DNA of 64,000 nucleotides from CAKZLS01 sp963701445 (GCA_963701445.1 CAVPAM010000045.1:14295-78294), one strand, 5' to 3'. Numbered from the stretch's first letter, positions 17,769 to 30,366 are shown. Numbers and translations are program-made. Notes: generated by a model from the letters alone, not told the origin.

Positions 17769-18843
17769 TCACGGTTTCAGCCACTCCTGTCCCCGGAAAT
17801 AGCCGTCGATGAACGCGACCATGGCGTCGTCGTCGGGCAGCGGCGTCTTGAACATGTCGCCGATGCCGCGCGTCAGGATCACGTTGATCTGGTTGCCGAT
17901 GTTCTTCTTGTCCTGACGGATCGCGCCCCAGTAGGCCGCCGTTTCCACCGCCGGGCAGTCGTCGGGGGACCAGATATGGCGGAGCGCGCCATGCACGTCG
18001 CGCCGGACGGCTTCATCCAGCAGGCCCATGCGCACCGATACCCGGTTGGCGAGCTCCATGCCGATGGCCACGGCGATGCCATGGGGAACGGCGTAGTGGG
18101 TGGCCACTTCCAGGGCGTGGCCGAAGGTGTGGCCGTAGTTGAACACGTTGCGCGGGCCGGCGTCGAATTCGTCGCGCTCGATCATCGCCTTCTTGATGGA
18201 CAGGCTGCGCGAAATGAAGGCGTGGAGGATGGCGTCGTCCCTCAGCGCGTTCGCGACCCGCGCGGCCGCCCAGCGGTAGTCCTCGTCGCCCGAGACCAGG
18301 AAATAGTGGAACATCTCGCCGAGGCCGGCGCGCAGCTCGATGGCCGGAAGGGTCTTGAGAAACCGCGTGTCGATATAGATGGCGCGCGCCGCGTGGAACG
18401 ATCCGAGCTGGTTCTTGGTTTCGCGGAAATTGATGGAGGTCTTGCTGCCGATGCAACTGTCGCACTGGGCCAGCAGGGTCGTGGGCACGAACACCCAGTC
18501 CGAGCCGCGCTTGAAGATGGACGCGGTGAAGGACACGAGATCCTGCACCACGCCGCCGCCGACGGCGATCAGGCGCGAGCCCTTGCCCATGTTGCGATCG
18601 ATCATGGTCTGGATCAGCGGCGCCACCTGGTCGAAGGACTTGGCCTCCTCGGTGGCGTCCATCAGCATCACCGTCCGGCCGCTCAACGCCTCCGACAGCG
18701 CCGGATAGAGCTCGTGAACGACGCGATCCATGACCACAGAGATCCGCCGGCGCCACCTGCTCGTCCAGCACCTTGGCGATGTCGCCGGTGAAGTGGACGT
18801 GGTACTCGCCACGGTAGCTTTGAATGCCAAATGTCTCAGACAT
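17769..18843 (-). CDS. Sugar-phosphate cyclase (3-dehydroquinate-synthase-like), frameshifted near 18750
   Basis: Start ATG 18843 (MSETFGIQSYRGEYHVHF) overlaps the SDR stop by 8 nt. The frame is lost around 18745-18760; one base less gives EQVAPRISVVMDRVVHELYP and continuous homology to the stop at 17769, about 357 residues, normal for the family. The NAD-binding GGGVVQDL, PTTLLAQCDSCIGSKT and the zinc ligands (Glu in GLGEMFHYF, His in YGHTFGHALE, His in VPHGIAVAIGM) are present. SKTSINFRETKNQLGSFH differs from housekeeping AroB, and the SDR and phosphatase partners suggest a specialised cyclase that acts on a sugar phosphate. The substrate cannot be read from sequence. Confidence 0.8.
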
Positions 18844-19591
18844 GGGTAAAGCCTCCGTCGACCACGATGTTCTGGCCGGTCATGTAGCTGTTGGCCGGGC
18901 TGGCCAGAAAAAACACCACCTCGGCGATCTCGCCCGGGTCGGCCATGCGTCGCATGGGAACCTGCGCCGCCAGGTCGCGCATTTCCTGGTCCGACAGGCT
19001 GCGGCGGGTCAGGTCGGTCAGCACGAACCCGGGGGAGACGCAGTTCACCTGAATGTTGTCGGCCGCCAGGTCCGTCGCCGCCGAGCGGGTCAGGCCGGCA
19101 ATGCCCGACTTGGCCGTGCAGTACATGGTCCGCCCCTTCTTGGTGATCACGCTCCAGATGGACCCGATATTGACGATCTTGCCGCCGCCGGCCGCCCTCA
19201 TGGGCGTCGCGGCCGCCTGGGTGATGAGATAGGGCGCCCGCAGGTTGACATTCTGCACGGCGTCGTACTCGGCCGGAGTCGCCTCGTCGATGGGCTTGAT
19301 GATGTTGATCCCAGCGTTGTTGACGCACGCGTCGAGCCTGGGCAGCGCGCGGATCCCCGCCGCCAGCGCCTCGGTCTCGCCGGGGTCGGAGAGGTCGGCG
19401 GCGATGTAGCGGAACGCGCCGTCCGCGAACGGCAACGCCGGCAGATCGGCCTCGGACGTCTTGCCGGTGAGGATCAGATCGTATCCGCCGGCGCCGAACT
19501 TCTCCGCGATCGCCAGTCCGATCCCGCGGATGCCCCCCGTGATCAGGGCGACCGGGCGCGACGCACCGCGCGTGCTCGTGATCTCCGCCAT
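18836..19591 (-). CDS. Short-chain dehydrogenase/reductase (classical SDR)
   Basis: A 251-residue NAD(P)-dependent oxidoreductase. Cofactor motif TGGIRGIG (residues ~18-25), NNAG, and the catalytic Ser (GSIWSVI), Tyr and Lys (YCTAKSG) are all in place, and the C-terminal VDGGFTHV is typical. It is the first gene of the cassette and overlaps the cyclase start by 8 nt, which implies coupled expression. It likely oxidises or reduces a hydroxyl of the sugar or cyclitol intermediate. Annotation as 3-oxoacyl-ACP reductase would be generic and is less likely in this context. It is divergent from the VOC gene. Confidence 0.9.
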   Translation of the reverse strand: MAEITSTRGASRPVALITGGIRGIGLAIAEKFGAGGYDLILTGKTSEADLPALPFADGAFRYIAADLSDPGETEALAAGIRALPRLDACVNNAGINIIKPIDEATPAEYDAVQNVNLRAPYLITQAAATPMRAAGGGKIVNIGSIWSVITKKGRTMYCTAKSGIAGLTRSAATDLAADNIQVNCVSPGFVLTDLTRRSLSDQEMRDLAAQVPMRRMADPGEIAEVVFFLASPANSYMTGQNIVVDGGFTHV

Positions 19592-19754
19592 GGCAAGTGC
19601 CCCTCTTATTCGTCCTTGGCGTTGGTGTAACGTCCGCGACCGTGCCTATATCCGTATTGGCGGCGGGCGTCTACCGGGCAGGTGGGTTCCACATGCCCTG
19701 GATATGCCGCGCCAGCCTTGTATAATAAGCGAAACGGTGGAGGAGAGAGGATCC

Positions 19755-20162
19755 GTGAGCGACGATATTCCCAGCATTCTTTCGCATGTCTCCATCGGCA
19801 CCAACGATTTCGAGCGCGCCGTGGCGTTCTATGACCGGGTCATGTCGACCCTCGGGTGCCGCAAGGTCGAGGATTTTCCGGGCGCCGTGGCCTACGGAAA
19901 ACGGTTTCCCGAGTTCTGGGTGCAAACGCCGCTGGACGGCAAGCCGGCGACGGTCGGTAACGGCGCCCACGTCGGCTTCATCGCGCCGTCGAGGGAGGCG
20001 GTGGACGCCTTCCATCGCGAGGCCCTGGCGGCCGGCGGCGCCGACGACGGCGCTCCCGGCTCCCGTCCCGACTACGGCCCGGCCTACTACGGCGGCTTCA
20101 TCCGCGATCCCGACGGCCACAAGATCGAGGCCACGTTCTGGGACATGGCGCTGGCGACATGA
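19755..20162 (+). CDS. VOC-family (glyoxalase/bleomycin-resistance fold) protein
   Basis: A 135-residue single VOC module starting at GTG 19755 behind GGAGGAGAGAGG. It shows SHVSIGTNDFERAVAFYDRVM, HVGFIAPSREAVDAFH and FIRDPDGHKIEA; the first His and last Glu are in metal-ligand positions. Family members isomerise or cleave small substrates; the substrate here is unknown. The upstream in-frame extension runs into the SDR promoter region and is rejected. A promoter and hairpin separate it from citrate synthase. Confidence 0.9.
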   Translation: MSDDIPSILSHVSIGTNDFERAVAFYDRVMSTLGCRKVEDFPGAVAYGKRFPEFWVQTPLDGKPATVGNGAHVGFIAPSREAVDAFHREALAAGGADDGAPGSRPDYGPAYYGGFIRDPDGHKIEATFWDMALAT

Positions 20163-20182
20163 CAATCGGTTCGCCCCCGCCC

Positions 20183-20243
20183 TTGACCCGCGCCCCGTGG
20201 CCAGCATGATAGGGGCCGGTATGGTGAACCGGCCCGAGCCGGT
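20183..20243 (+). promoter_or_regulatory. Predicted promoter and leader hairpin of gltA
   Basis: TTGACC (20183-20188) and ATGATA (20206-20211) are spaced by 17 nt. The leader then holds a perfect 6-bp hairpin, ACCGGC-CCGA-GCCGGT (20228-20243), before the AGGAG ribosome-binding site of gltA. Confidence 0.45.
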
Positions 20244-20279
20244 CTCAAGAAACGTCTTTCGCTCACAGGAGCCTTGTTG

Positions 20280-21611
20280 ATGGATTACGTCCTTCCCGAT
20301 CTGGAAACCCTCCAACCCGTCGAGGGCGAAAAAGCGACGTTGACGCTGCCCGACGGGCGGACGGTCGATCTGCCGGTGCTGCGCGGCACCCATGGCCCCA
20401 AGGTCGTCGATGTTCAGAAATTGTTCCGGGACACCGGCTATTTCACCTACGACCCGGGATTCATGTCCACGGCGAGTTGCGATTCCACCATCACCTACAT
20501 CGACGGCGACCGGGGCATCCTGCTGCACCGCGGTTACCCCATCGAGGAGCTGGCGGCCAAGGCGTCGTTCATCGAGGTCTGCTACCTGCTACTCTACGGT
20601 GCCCTGCCCGACGCCACCCAGCTCGCCAGTTTCGAACACAGCATCACCCACCACACCATGGTCCACGAGAAACTGAAGACCTTCCTCAACGGGTACCGCC
20701 GGGACGCCCATCCCATGGCGGTGATGGTGGGGACCGTGGGGGCGCTGAGCGCGTTCTATCACGAAGAGATGGACGTCACCGATCCGGAGGCCCGCGACCT
20801 GGCCACCCACCGGATCATCGCCAAGATGTCCACCATCTGCGCCATGGCGTTCAACTATTCCATCGGTCAGCCGTTCGTGTATCCCCAGAACGACATGGAT
20901 TACGCCGCCAACTTCCTGCACATGTGCTTCTCCGTTCCCACCGAGCGGATGCAGGTAACGCCGGTGCAGCAGCGGGCCATGAACCGCTTCCTGGTGCTTC
21001 ACGCCGACCACGAGCAGAACGCGTCGGCGGCCACCGTGCGCATCGCGGGATCGAGCCAGGCCAACCCCTACGCCTGCGTCGCCGCCGGTATCGCCAGCCT
21101 CTGGGGTCCCGCTCATGGCGGCGCCAACGAGGCGGTGCTCATGATGCTGGAGAAAATGGGCACCCGCGCGGATATTCCCAAGTTCATCAAGCGCGCCAAG
21201 GACAAGAACGACCCGTTTCGGCTGATGGGCTTCGGCCACCGCGTCTACAAGAACTACGACCCCCGGGCGCGGGTGCTGCGCGACTCCTGTCACGAGGTGC
21301 TGGACGAGATGGAAAAGCGGGACGAGCCCCTGTTCGCGCTGGCCATGGAACTGGAGCGGATCGCGCTCGAGGACGAATACTTCGTCGAGCGCAAGCTGTT
21401 CCCCAACGTGGACTTCTATTCGGGCATCATGCTGCGGGCCATGGGCTTCCCCACCTCCATGTTCCCGCCGCTGTTCGCGCTGGGACGCACCGTCGGCTGG
21501 GTCTCGCAATGGCGCGAGATGATCGAGGCGCCGGGCCAGCGGATCGACCGGCCGCGCCAGCGCTACACCGGCGCTCCCATCCGCGCCTACGTGCCGCTCG
21601 GCCAACGCTAG
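20280..21611 (+). CDS. gltA: Citrate synthase (type II, hexameric)
   Basis: Condenses acetyl-CoA with oxaloacetate, the entry step of the TCA cycle. The 443-residue protein carries the catalytic His in GPAHGGANEAVL, the second His in MGFGHRVYKNYDPRA and the Asp in NVDFYSGIMLRAMG. The extra N-terminal beta domain (LTLPDGRTVDLPVLRGTHGP) marks the NADH-sensitive Gram-negative type II enzyme. ATG 20280 lies 8 nt after AGGAG; two TTG codons just before it are less well spaced. Monocistronic from its own promoter as far as visible. Confidence 0.97.
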   Translation: MDYVLPDLETLQPVEGEKATLTLPDGRTVDLPVLRGTHGPKVVDVQKLFRDTGYFTYDPGFMSTASCDSTITYIDGDRGILLHRGYPIEELAAKASFIEVCYLLLYGALPDATQLASFEHSITHHTMVHEKLKTFLNGYRRDAHPMAVMVGTVGALSAFYHEEMDVTDPEARDLATHRIIAKMSTICAMAFNYSIGQPFVYPQNDMDYAANFLHMCFSVPTERMQVTPVQQRAMNRFLVLHADHEQNASAATVRIAGSSQANPYACVAAGIASLWGPAHGGANEAVLMMLEKMGTRADIPKFIKRAKDKNDPFRLMGFGHRVYKNYDPRARVLRDSCHEVLDEMEKRDEPLFALAMELERIALEDEYFVERKLFPNVDFYSGIMLRAMGFPTSMFPPLFALGRTVGWVSQWREMIEAPGQRIDRPRQRYTGAPIRAYVPLGQR

Positions 21612-21638
21612 GCAAAGCCGCGGGCGCCGCTCGTCGCC

Positions 21639-22699
21639 ATGCGCCTCGGCAACCGGCTCCGATCGCGTCTCGCGGCGGCGGCGCTTGTGGCGTCGACGGG
21701 CTCGTGGATCGTCGATCCGTCCGCCGCGCTCGGCCAGTCGGGCGAGTCCCCTTCCCCGGCAATCGGGACCTTCACCTTCCAGATCGAGAACGACCTGATC
21801 GCCAACGCCGACCGGAACTACACCAGCGGTGTCCGAATCGCCTGGACCTCCCCCCGGCTCCGCGAGCAGCTTCCATGGATGAGCGAGGCGCTGGAATGGA
21901 TGTACCCCTTCGACACCGGCGCCGACGCGCGCCTCGGGGTCCACATGGGACAGAGCATCTTCACCCCGGAGGATCTGTCGAAGAGTGAGCTAATCCACGA
22001 CGATCGCCCCTACGCCGGCTGGCTCTACGTCGGGGTGTCGCTGCATGCCGAGGCCGGCCAGGAGCTGCTGTCGCTCGACTTCGATACCCTGGACACCTTG
22101 CAGCTCGATGTCGGGGTCGTCGGGCCCATGTCCCTGGCCGAGCAGACCCAGAAATTCGTGCATCAGTATACCGACTCGCCGGACCCCAAGGGCTGGGACA
22201 ATCAGCTCAATAACGAGCCCGGGATCATCCTCGCCCTCGAACGCCACTGGCGGTCGCCGGCTCACCGGATCGAGGAGCTGAATGTCGAGGCCGACGTGAT
22301 CCCTATCGCCGGCGCCATTGTCGGCAACGTCAACACGTCGGCGAGCGTCGGCGCCATCCTCCGGTTCGGACAGGGCCTTGCCGTGGACTACGGGCCGCCG
22401 CTGATCCAGGCCAACCTGTCCGGCGTGTCCTACATCGACCGGGTGCCGGCGGGCTATGCCTGGTACGTGTTCGGCGGGTTCGGCGGCACCTTCGTCGCGC
22501 GAGACATTTTCCTCGACGGCAACACCTTCTCGGACAGCCACAGCGTCGACAAGGAACTGCTGGTGGGCAGCGCCACGGCCGGCCTCGCCATCGTCGTCGG
22601 CGGAGCCCGCCTCGCCCTCACCCACGTCTGGCGCACCCGCCAGTTCCAGGGCCAGGACAAACCCGACCGCTTCGGATCCCTCAGCGTCTCCGCGCGTTT

Positions 22700-22703
<4 letters not shown>
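21639..22703 (+). CDS. Outer-membrane lipid A 3'-O-deacylase, LpxR family (DUF2219)
   Basis: A 354-residue exported protein with an N-terminal signal peptide ending near ALGQS. The mature start FTFQIENDLIANADRNYTSGVRIAWTS has the END and YTSG residues of LpxR, and DRPYAGWLYVGVSLH is the second signature. Alternating hydrophobic strands to a terminal FGSLSVSARF fit a 12-strand beta-barrel. The family removes the 3'-acyloxyacyl chain of lipid A in a calcium-dependent manner. It follows gltA by 27 nt and overlaps the end of the convergent oxoprolinase gene by 4 nt. Confidence 0.88.
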
Positions 22704-26335
<3,632 letters not shown>

Positions 26336-26363
26336 GGCTCCCGTCCTCCCGGCGCGAATATAA

Positions 26364-26417
26364 TTATTGAAACAATATTTGATATTTTATCGATATTTTG
26401 TCAATATTTTATTGACA
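26364..26417. promoter_or_regulatory. Operator cluster between oxoprolinase and TRAP operons
   Basis: A perfect palindrome TGTCAATATTTTATTGACA (26399-26417, 8-bp arms, 3-nt centre) overlaps the -35 box of the TRAP promoter. A second imperfect one, centred on TTG-AAA-CAA, lies at about 26364-26380. Between them are the related half-sites GATATTTT at 26381 and 26392. The likely binder is the MarR-type regulator encoded at the end of the TRAP operon. Confidence 0.65.
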
Positions 26418-26439
26418 TCGTGGCGCCGTTTTGTAGAAT
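26412..26439 (+). promoter_or_regulatory. Sigma-70 promoter of the TRAP operon
   Basis: Consensus TTGACA (26412-26417), 16-nt spacer and TAGAAT (26434-26439). The -35 box is inside the palindromic operator, so a bound repressor would block RNA polymerase. Confidence 0.75.
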
Positions 26440-26506
26440 AAAGTGACTTGAAACAGAGTGACGGGAGTCCGGGCGAGACCGGCCCCGCCGGGAAAGGGAG
26501 AGCACG

Positions 26507-27481
26507 ATGAGTCATATGGGAAAAGCGTTCACCGCCGGGGCGATCGCCCTTGGATTGGCCTGGCCCGCGGCGGCGGCCGAAAAATGGGACATGCCGACGC
26601 CCTACGGCGACAACAGCTTTCACACCGTCAACATCATGGAATTCGCCGAAGACGTGAAGACGGCCACGGGCGGCGAGTTGGAAATCACCGTGCACAGCGC
26701 CGGCTCGCTGATCAAGCATCCGGAAATCAAGAACACGGTCCGCCGCGGCCTGGTCCCCATCGGCGAGGTCCTGATCTCGCGGCTCGGCAACGAAGACCCG
26801 GTGTTCGAGGTGGATGCGGTGCCGTTCCTGGCGACCAGCTACGATCAGGCGGCGAAGCTCTGGGCGGCGAGCCGTCCGGTGATCGAGGAAAAGCTCGACA
26901 AGGAGGGCCTCAAGCTTCTGTTCGCGGTGCCGTGGCCGCCCCAGGGCCTTTATGCCAAGCAGGAAGTGACGTCCATCGCCGACCTCAAGGGAACCAAGAT
27001 CCGCGCCTACAACACCGCCGGCGAGCGGTTCGCCGAACTCACCGGCGCCGTGCCGACGCAGGTGGAAGTCCCGGATATTCCCACCGCCTTCACCACCGGC
27101 CGGGTGGACGCCATGATCACCTCGCCGTCGACCGGAGCCAACACCAAGGCTTGGGACTACGTGACCTATTTCCATGACACCCAGGCCTGGCTGCCGAAGA
27201 ACATGGTGATCGTCAACAAGAAGGCCTTCGATGGACTGGACGAAAAGACCCGGGACGCGGTCCTCGCCGCCGCCGCCAAGGCGGAAGAGCGTGGCTGGGC
27301 CGCCAGCAAGGCGGAAACCGATGAGAAGATCGCCGTCATGAAGGAAAACGGCATGACCATCGTCACCCCCAGCGCCACGCTCACCGAGGAGCTGACCGCC
27401 ATCGGCGGCACCATGGCCGGCGAATGGGCCGAACGGGCCGGTGCCGAGGGTCAAGGCATCCTGTCCGAATACAAGAAGTAA
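26507..27481 (+). CDS. TRAP transporter substrate-binding protein, DctP family
   Basis: Periplasmic binding protein of 324 residues with a signal peptide ending in PAAAAEK. The conserved LKGTKIRAYN holds the Arg that ligates the substrate carboxylate in DctP proteins, and TGRVDAMITSPSTGANTKAWDYV follows. ATG 26507 is preceded by AAAGGGAGAG; the earlier frame start is not supported. First gene of dctP-dctQ-dctM-marR. The carboxylate-binding Arg and the oxoprolinase next door suggest 5-oxoproline or a similar cyclic acid as ligand, which is inference. Confidence 0.93.
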   Translation: MSHMGKAFTAGAIALGLAWPAAAAEKWDMPTPYGDNSFHTVNIMEFAEDVKTATGGELEITVHSAGSLIKHPEIKNTVRRGLVPIGEVLISRLGNEDPVFEVDAVPFLATSYDQAAKLWAASRPVIEEKLDKEGLKLLFAVPWPPQGLYAKQEVTSIADLKGTKIRAYNTAGERFAELTGAVPTQVEVPDIPTAFTTGRVDAMITSPSTGANTKAWDYVTYFHDTQAWLPKNMVIVNKKAFDGLDEKTRDAVLAAAAKAEERGWAASKAETDEKIAVMKENGMTIVTPSATLTEELTAIGGTMAGEWAERAGAEGQGILSEYKK

Positions 27482-27492
27482 CAACGGGCAAC

Positions 27493-27520
27493 GGGGCCGG
27501 CGGCGGACACCGCCGGCCCC
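27493..27520 (+). other. Intercistronic hairpin between dctP and dctQ
   Basis: A perfect 11-bp stem (GGGGCCGGCGG with CCGCCGGCCCC) and 6-nt loop 12 nt after the dctP stop. Such hairpins protect the 5' message and give binding protein in excess over the membrane subunits; no U-tract makes full termination unlikely. Confidence 0.6.
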
Positions 27521-27540
27521 CGCCTCGATGGGAGGAGTCC

Positions 27541-28089
27541 ATGCGTACCGTTCTCGACCGCCTCTATCGCGTCAGCGGCGCCGCCGCCGCGCTCTGCCTC
27601 CTCGCCATATGCCTGGTCGTCGTGGCGCAGGTCGGCGGGCGGATCGTCGACGGGATCGCCACCCTGATCACCGGGGAACGCATCGGCCTCCTGGTCCCGT
27701 CGGCCGCCGAATTCTCGGGCTTTTTCCTCGCGGCGGCGTCCTTCCTGGCGCTCGCCTACACGTTCCGGGCGGACGGTCACATCCGGGTTTCGCTGCTCGT
27801 CACCCGCTTCTCCGGGCGGCCCCGCCACTGGCTGGAAGTCTGGTGCCTGGCCTTTGCCGTTGCCCTGACCGGTTTCTTCACCTGGCACACCATCCTGCTC
27901 GTCGCCGACAGCGTGGAGTACGGCGAGGTGTCGTACGGAATGATCCCGGTTCCCCTCTGGATCCCCCAAAGCTTCATGGCGCTCGGCCTGATCGTCCTCA
28001 CCATCGCCCTGGTGGACGACCTCGTGCGCGTCCTGCGCGGGAAAAAGCCGTCCTATGAAGGCGTCGGAGAGGGTCTGCTGAACGAATAG
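27541..28089 (+). CDS. TRAP transporter small permease, DctQ family
   Basis: A 182-residue integral membrane protein with four predicted helices (ALCLLAICLVVVAQVGGRIV, FSGFFLAAASFLALAYTF, VWCLAFAVALTGFFTW, FMALGLIVLTIALVDDLV). The loop RADGHIRVSLL between helices 2 and 3 is the DctQ signature. ATG 27541 has GGGAGGAG at 5 nt. It partners the large subunit encoded downstream after a 65-nt spacer that contains a tandem repeat. Confidence 0.92.
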   Translation: MRTVLDRLYRVSGAAAALCLLAICLVVVAQVGGRIVDGIATLITGERIGLLVPSAAEFSGFFLAAASFLALAYTFRADGHIRVSLLVTRFSGRPRHWLEVWCLAFAVALTGFFTWHTILLVADSVEYGEVSYGMIPVPLWIPQSFMALGLIVLTIALVDDLVRVLRGKKPSYEGVGEGLLNE

Positions 28090-28093
28090 CGGG

Positions 28094-28146
28094 CGGAACG
28101 GTCCGTCACGAACCATGGGCCGGAACGGCCCGTCGCTAAGCATGGG
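28094..28146 (+). repeat. Two tandem 26-nt imperfect repeats between dctQ and dctM
   Basis: Unit 1 (28094-28119) and unit 2 (28121-28146) are offset by 27 nt and agree at 22 of 26 positions, each beginning CGGAACGG and ending CATGGG. Each unit can fold a small hairpin. The second unit ends just before the dctM ribosome-binding site. Confidence 0.6.
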
Positions 28147-28154
28147 AGGCGGTT

Positions 28155-29456
28155 ATGGATCTGGTCGTACTTGGTCTCACGCTGGTCATTGCCCTGTTCG
28201 CCTTTCTCGGCAGCGGCGTCTGGGTGGCGCTGTCGCTGTTCGGGGTGGCCCTGATCGCCATCGGCCTGTTCACCTCGGCGCCCGTCGGCCCGATCATGTC
28301 GACCACCGTCTGGGGCTCCAGCAACTCCTGGGAACTGGCCGCCCTGCCCATGTTCATCTGGATGGGGGAGATCCTGTTCCGCTCCCGCCTCTCCGAGGAC
28401 ATGTTCAACGGTCTCGCCCCCTGGATCACGCGGCTTCCGGGTCGGCTCATGCACGTGAACATCCTCGGGTGCGGCATCTTCGCGGCGGTGTCCGGCTCGT
28501 CGGCGGCGACCGCCGCCACCATCGGAAAGATGGCGATCCCGGAACTGAGCAAGCGCGGCTACGACGAAAAGCTGATGATCGGAACGCTGGCGGGCTCGGG
28601 CACGCTCGGGCTGCTGATCCCGCCGTCGATCATCCTCATCGTCTACGGCGTCGGCACCGATCAGTCCATCGCCAGGCTTTTCATCGCCGGCGTGATCCCG
28701 GGGATCATGCTGGTGATCATGTTCATGGGCTACGTGGTGGCCTGGTCCCTTCTCAACCGCGACAAGGTGCCGCCCATCGACATCGCCATGACATTGATGG
28801 AGCGCATCCACGCGGCGCGCAGCCTGATCCCCGTCGTGCTGCTGATCGCCGGCGTCATCGGCACCATCTACACCGGGTTCGCCTCGCCCACCGAGGCCGC
28901 CGCCGTCGGCGTGGTGCTGGCGCTGTTCCTGTCGTGGGTGACGGGCTCCATGAGCCGCGAGACCTTCGTCGACGCGCTGATGGGCGCCACCAAGACATCG
29001 TGCATGATCGCCTTCATCCTCGCCGGCGCCGCGTTCCTGACGGTGGCCATGGGCTTTACCGGGATCCCGCGGCATCTCGCCGAGTGGATCGGCGCCATGC
29101 AACTCTCGCCCTACATGCTGCTGTTCGCCCTCACCCTGTTCTTCATGGTGCTGGGGTGTTTCCTCGACGGCATCTCGGTGGTGGTGCTGACCACCTCGGT
29201 GATCCTGCCCATGGTCGAGGCGGCCGGGCTCGACCTCATCTGGTTCGGCATCTACATCGTCATCGTCGTCGAGATGTCCCAGATCACCCCGCCGGTGGGC
29301 TTCAACCTGTTCGTGCTGCAGGCGCTGACGGGCAAGAACATCCTCTATGTGGCCCGCTGCGCGTTGCCGTTCTTCCTGCTTCTGGTCGCGGCGGTGGTGC
29401 TGGTGGTGGCCTTTCCCGAACTCGCCACGTGGCTGCCCGAGCGGATGGCGAACTGA
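28155..29456 (+). CDS. TRAP transporter large permease, DctM family
   Basis: A 433-residue membrane protein with about 12 helices that performs sodium-driven import with DctQ and DctP. Signatures are LPMFIWMGEILFRSRL, the CGIFAAVSGSSAATAATIG hairpin and AGSGTLGLLIPPSIILIVYG, and near the end EMSQITPPVGFNLFVLQ. ATG 28155 has GGGAGGCGG upstream. The stop is 12-24 nt before the MarR-like gene, so the regulator is in the same transcript. Confidence 0.95.
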   Translation: MDLVVLGLTLVIALFAFLGSGVWVALSLFGVALIAIGLFTSAPVGPIMSTTVWGSSNSWELAALPMFIWMGEILFRSRLSEDMFNGLAPWITRLPGRLMHVNILGCGIFAAVSGSSAATAATIGKMAIPELSKRGYDEKLMIGTLAGSGTLGLLIPPSIILIVYGVGTDQSIARLFIAGVIPGIMLVIMFMGYVVAWSLLNRDKVPPIDIAMTLMERIHAARSLIPVVLLIAGVIGTIYTGFASPTEAAAVGVVLALFLSWVTGSMSRETFVDALMGATKTSCMIAFILAGAAFLTVAMGFTGIPRHLAEWIGAMQLSPYMLLFALTLFFMVLGCFLDGISVVVLTTSVILPMVEAAGLDLIWFGIYIVIVVEMSQITPPVGFNLFVLQALTGKNILYVARCALPFFLLLVAAVVLVVAFPELATWLPERMAN

Positions 29457-29480
29457 TGTTTCCTGAGAGTGATAGTCGAT

Positions 29481-30050
29481 ATGACCAAAGCAAAACCCGA
29501 TAACACGGTCCGCGAACCCGCCGCCCCTGGCGCCGAAGCCAGCGGCGGCCTCGGCCCCATCGTATCGTCGGCCCACCTGGTTTCGGAGCGGGCGGCCGAG
29601 CTCAGCGAGCTCGAGTTCGGCCTGATCATCGCCAACAACGCCTTCCACCGCTGGATGGTCCGGTGCATGGCGGCCACCGGCATTCCCGACCTGAGCCCGC
29701 TCGACATCCTGGTGCTGCACACGGTCAACCACCGGGCCCGCGCCAAGAAGCTCGCGGACATCTGCCTGGTGCTGAACGTGGAGGACACCCACACGGTCAC
29801 CTACGCGCTCAAGAAACTGGCCAACCTCGGCCTGGTGGACAGCCAGCGCAAGCGCAAGGAGAACCTGTTCTCCATCACGCCCGCCGGCCGCGACGCCTGC
29901 GCCAGGTACCGCGAGATCCGCGAGAAGTGCCTGATCGGATCCTTCAACTTCCTCGGCCAGGCCGACAACGAGATCAGCGATCTCGCCGCCCTCCTCCGCG
30001 CCCTCTCCGGCCTCTACGACCAGGCGGCGCGGGCGGCGACGTCGCTGTAA
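29481..30050 (+). CDS. MarR-like winged-helix transcriptional regulator
   Basis: A 189-residue DNA-binding protein. A low-complexity N-terminus (to about residue 30) precedes a winged helix: LSPLDILVLHTVNHRARAKKLADICLVLNVEDTHTVTYALKKLANLGLVDSQRKRKENLFSIT reads as helix-turn-helix plus wing (positions ~70-135). ATG 29481 is chosen; GTG 29469 four codons earlier is possible. Genes of this type accompany oxoprolinase/TRAP loci, and the palindromes in front of dctP are good candidate sites, giving feedback control by the imported acid. Whether it represses or activates is not shown. Confidence 0.85.
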   Translation: MTKAKPDNTVREPAAPGAEASGGLGPIVSSAHLVSERAAELSELEFGLIIANNAFHRWMVRCMAATGIPDLSPLDILVLHTVNHRARAKKLADICLVLNVEDTHTVTYALKKLANLGLVDSQRKRKENLFSITPAGRDACARYREIREKCLIGSFNFLGQADNEISDLAALLRALSGLYDQAARAATSL

Positions 30051-30366
30051 CGGCCAGGCTCTCTCGCTGCCTCTTCTGTTGTTGTCCGAAAATCAGCCTT
30101 CCAGGGCGTGCGCTCGGCTCCATTTTCGGAATGCAGCTGAGCACCCTCCTGAAAGAATGAGAGGATTTTCCCGAGAGGCGGTGCCGGCCGCTCTGCTACG
30201 AGTTTGGTATCCACAGGAATCGCCGTCACCTTATAGCTTCTTTGTGCATCGCACTAATTCGCGCTACAATCAGTGCCTCGAGCATCGATCAACGGTTGCT
30301 CGCCGCCCTTTGCCGCAATTTTCGGCGCGTATCGTAGTCGGCGGCTTGCATTCTAGGAGAAGATTC
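30051..30366. other. Intergenic stretch with a promoter for the lipoprotein gene
   Basis: About 315 bp with no supported coding frame. TTGTGC (30242-30247), a 17-nt spacer and TACAAT (30265-30270) form a plausible promoter about 95 nt before the glycine-zipper lipoprotein. Base composition is lower in GC than the flanks, in keeping with the start of an accessory region. Confidence 0.45.
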
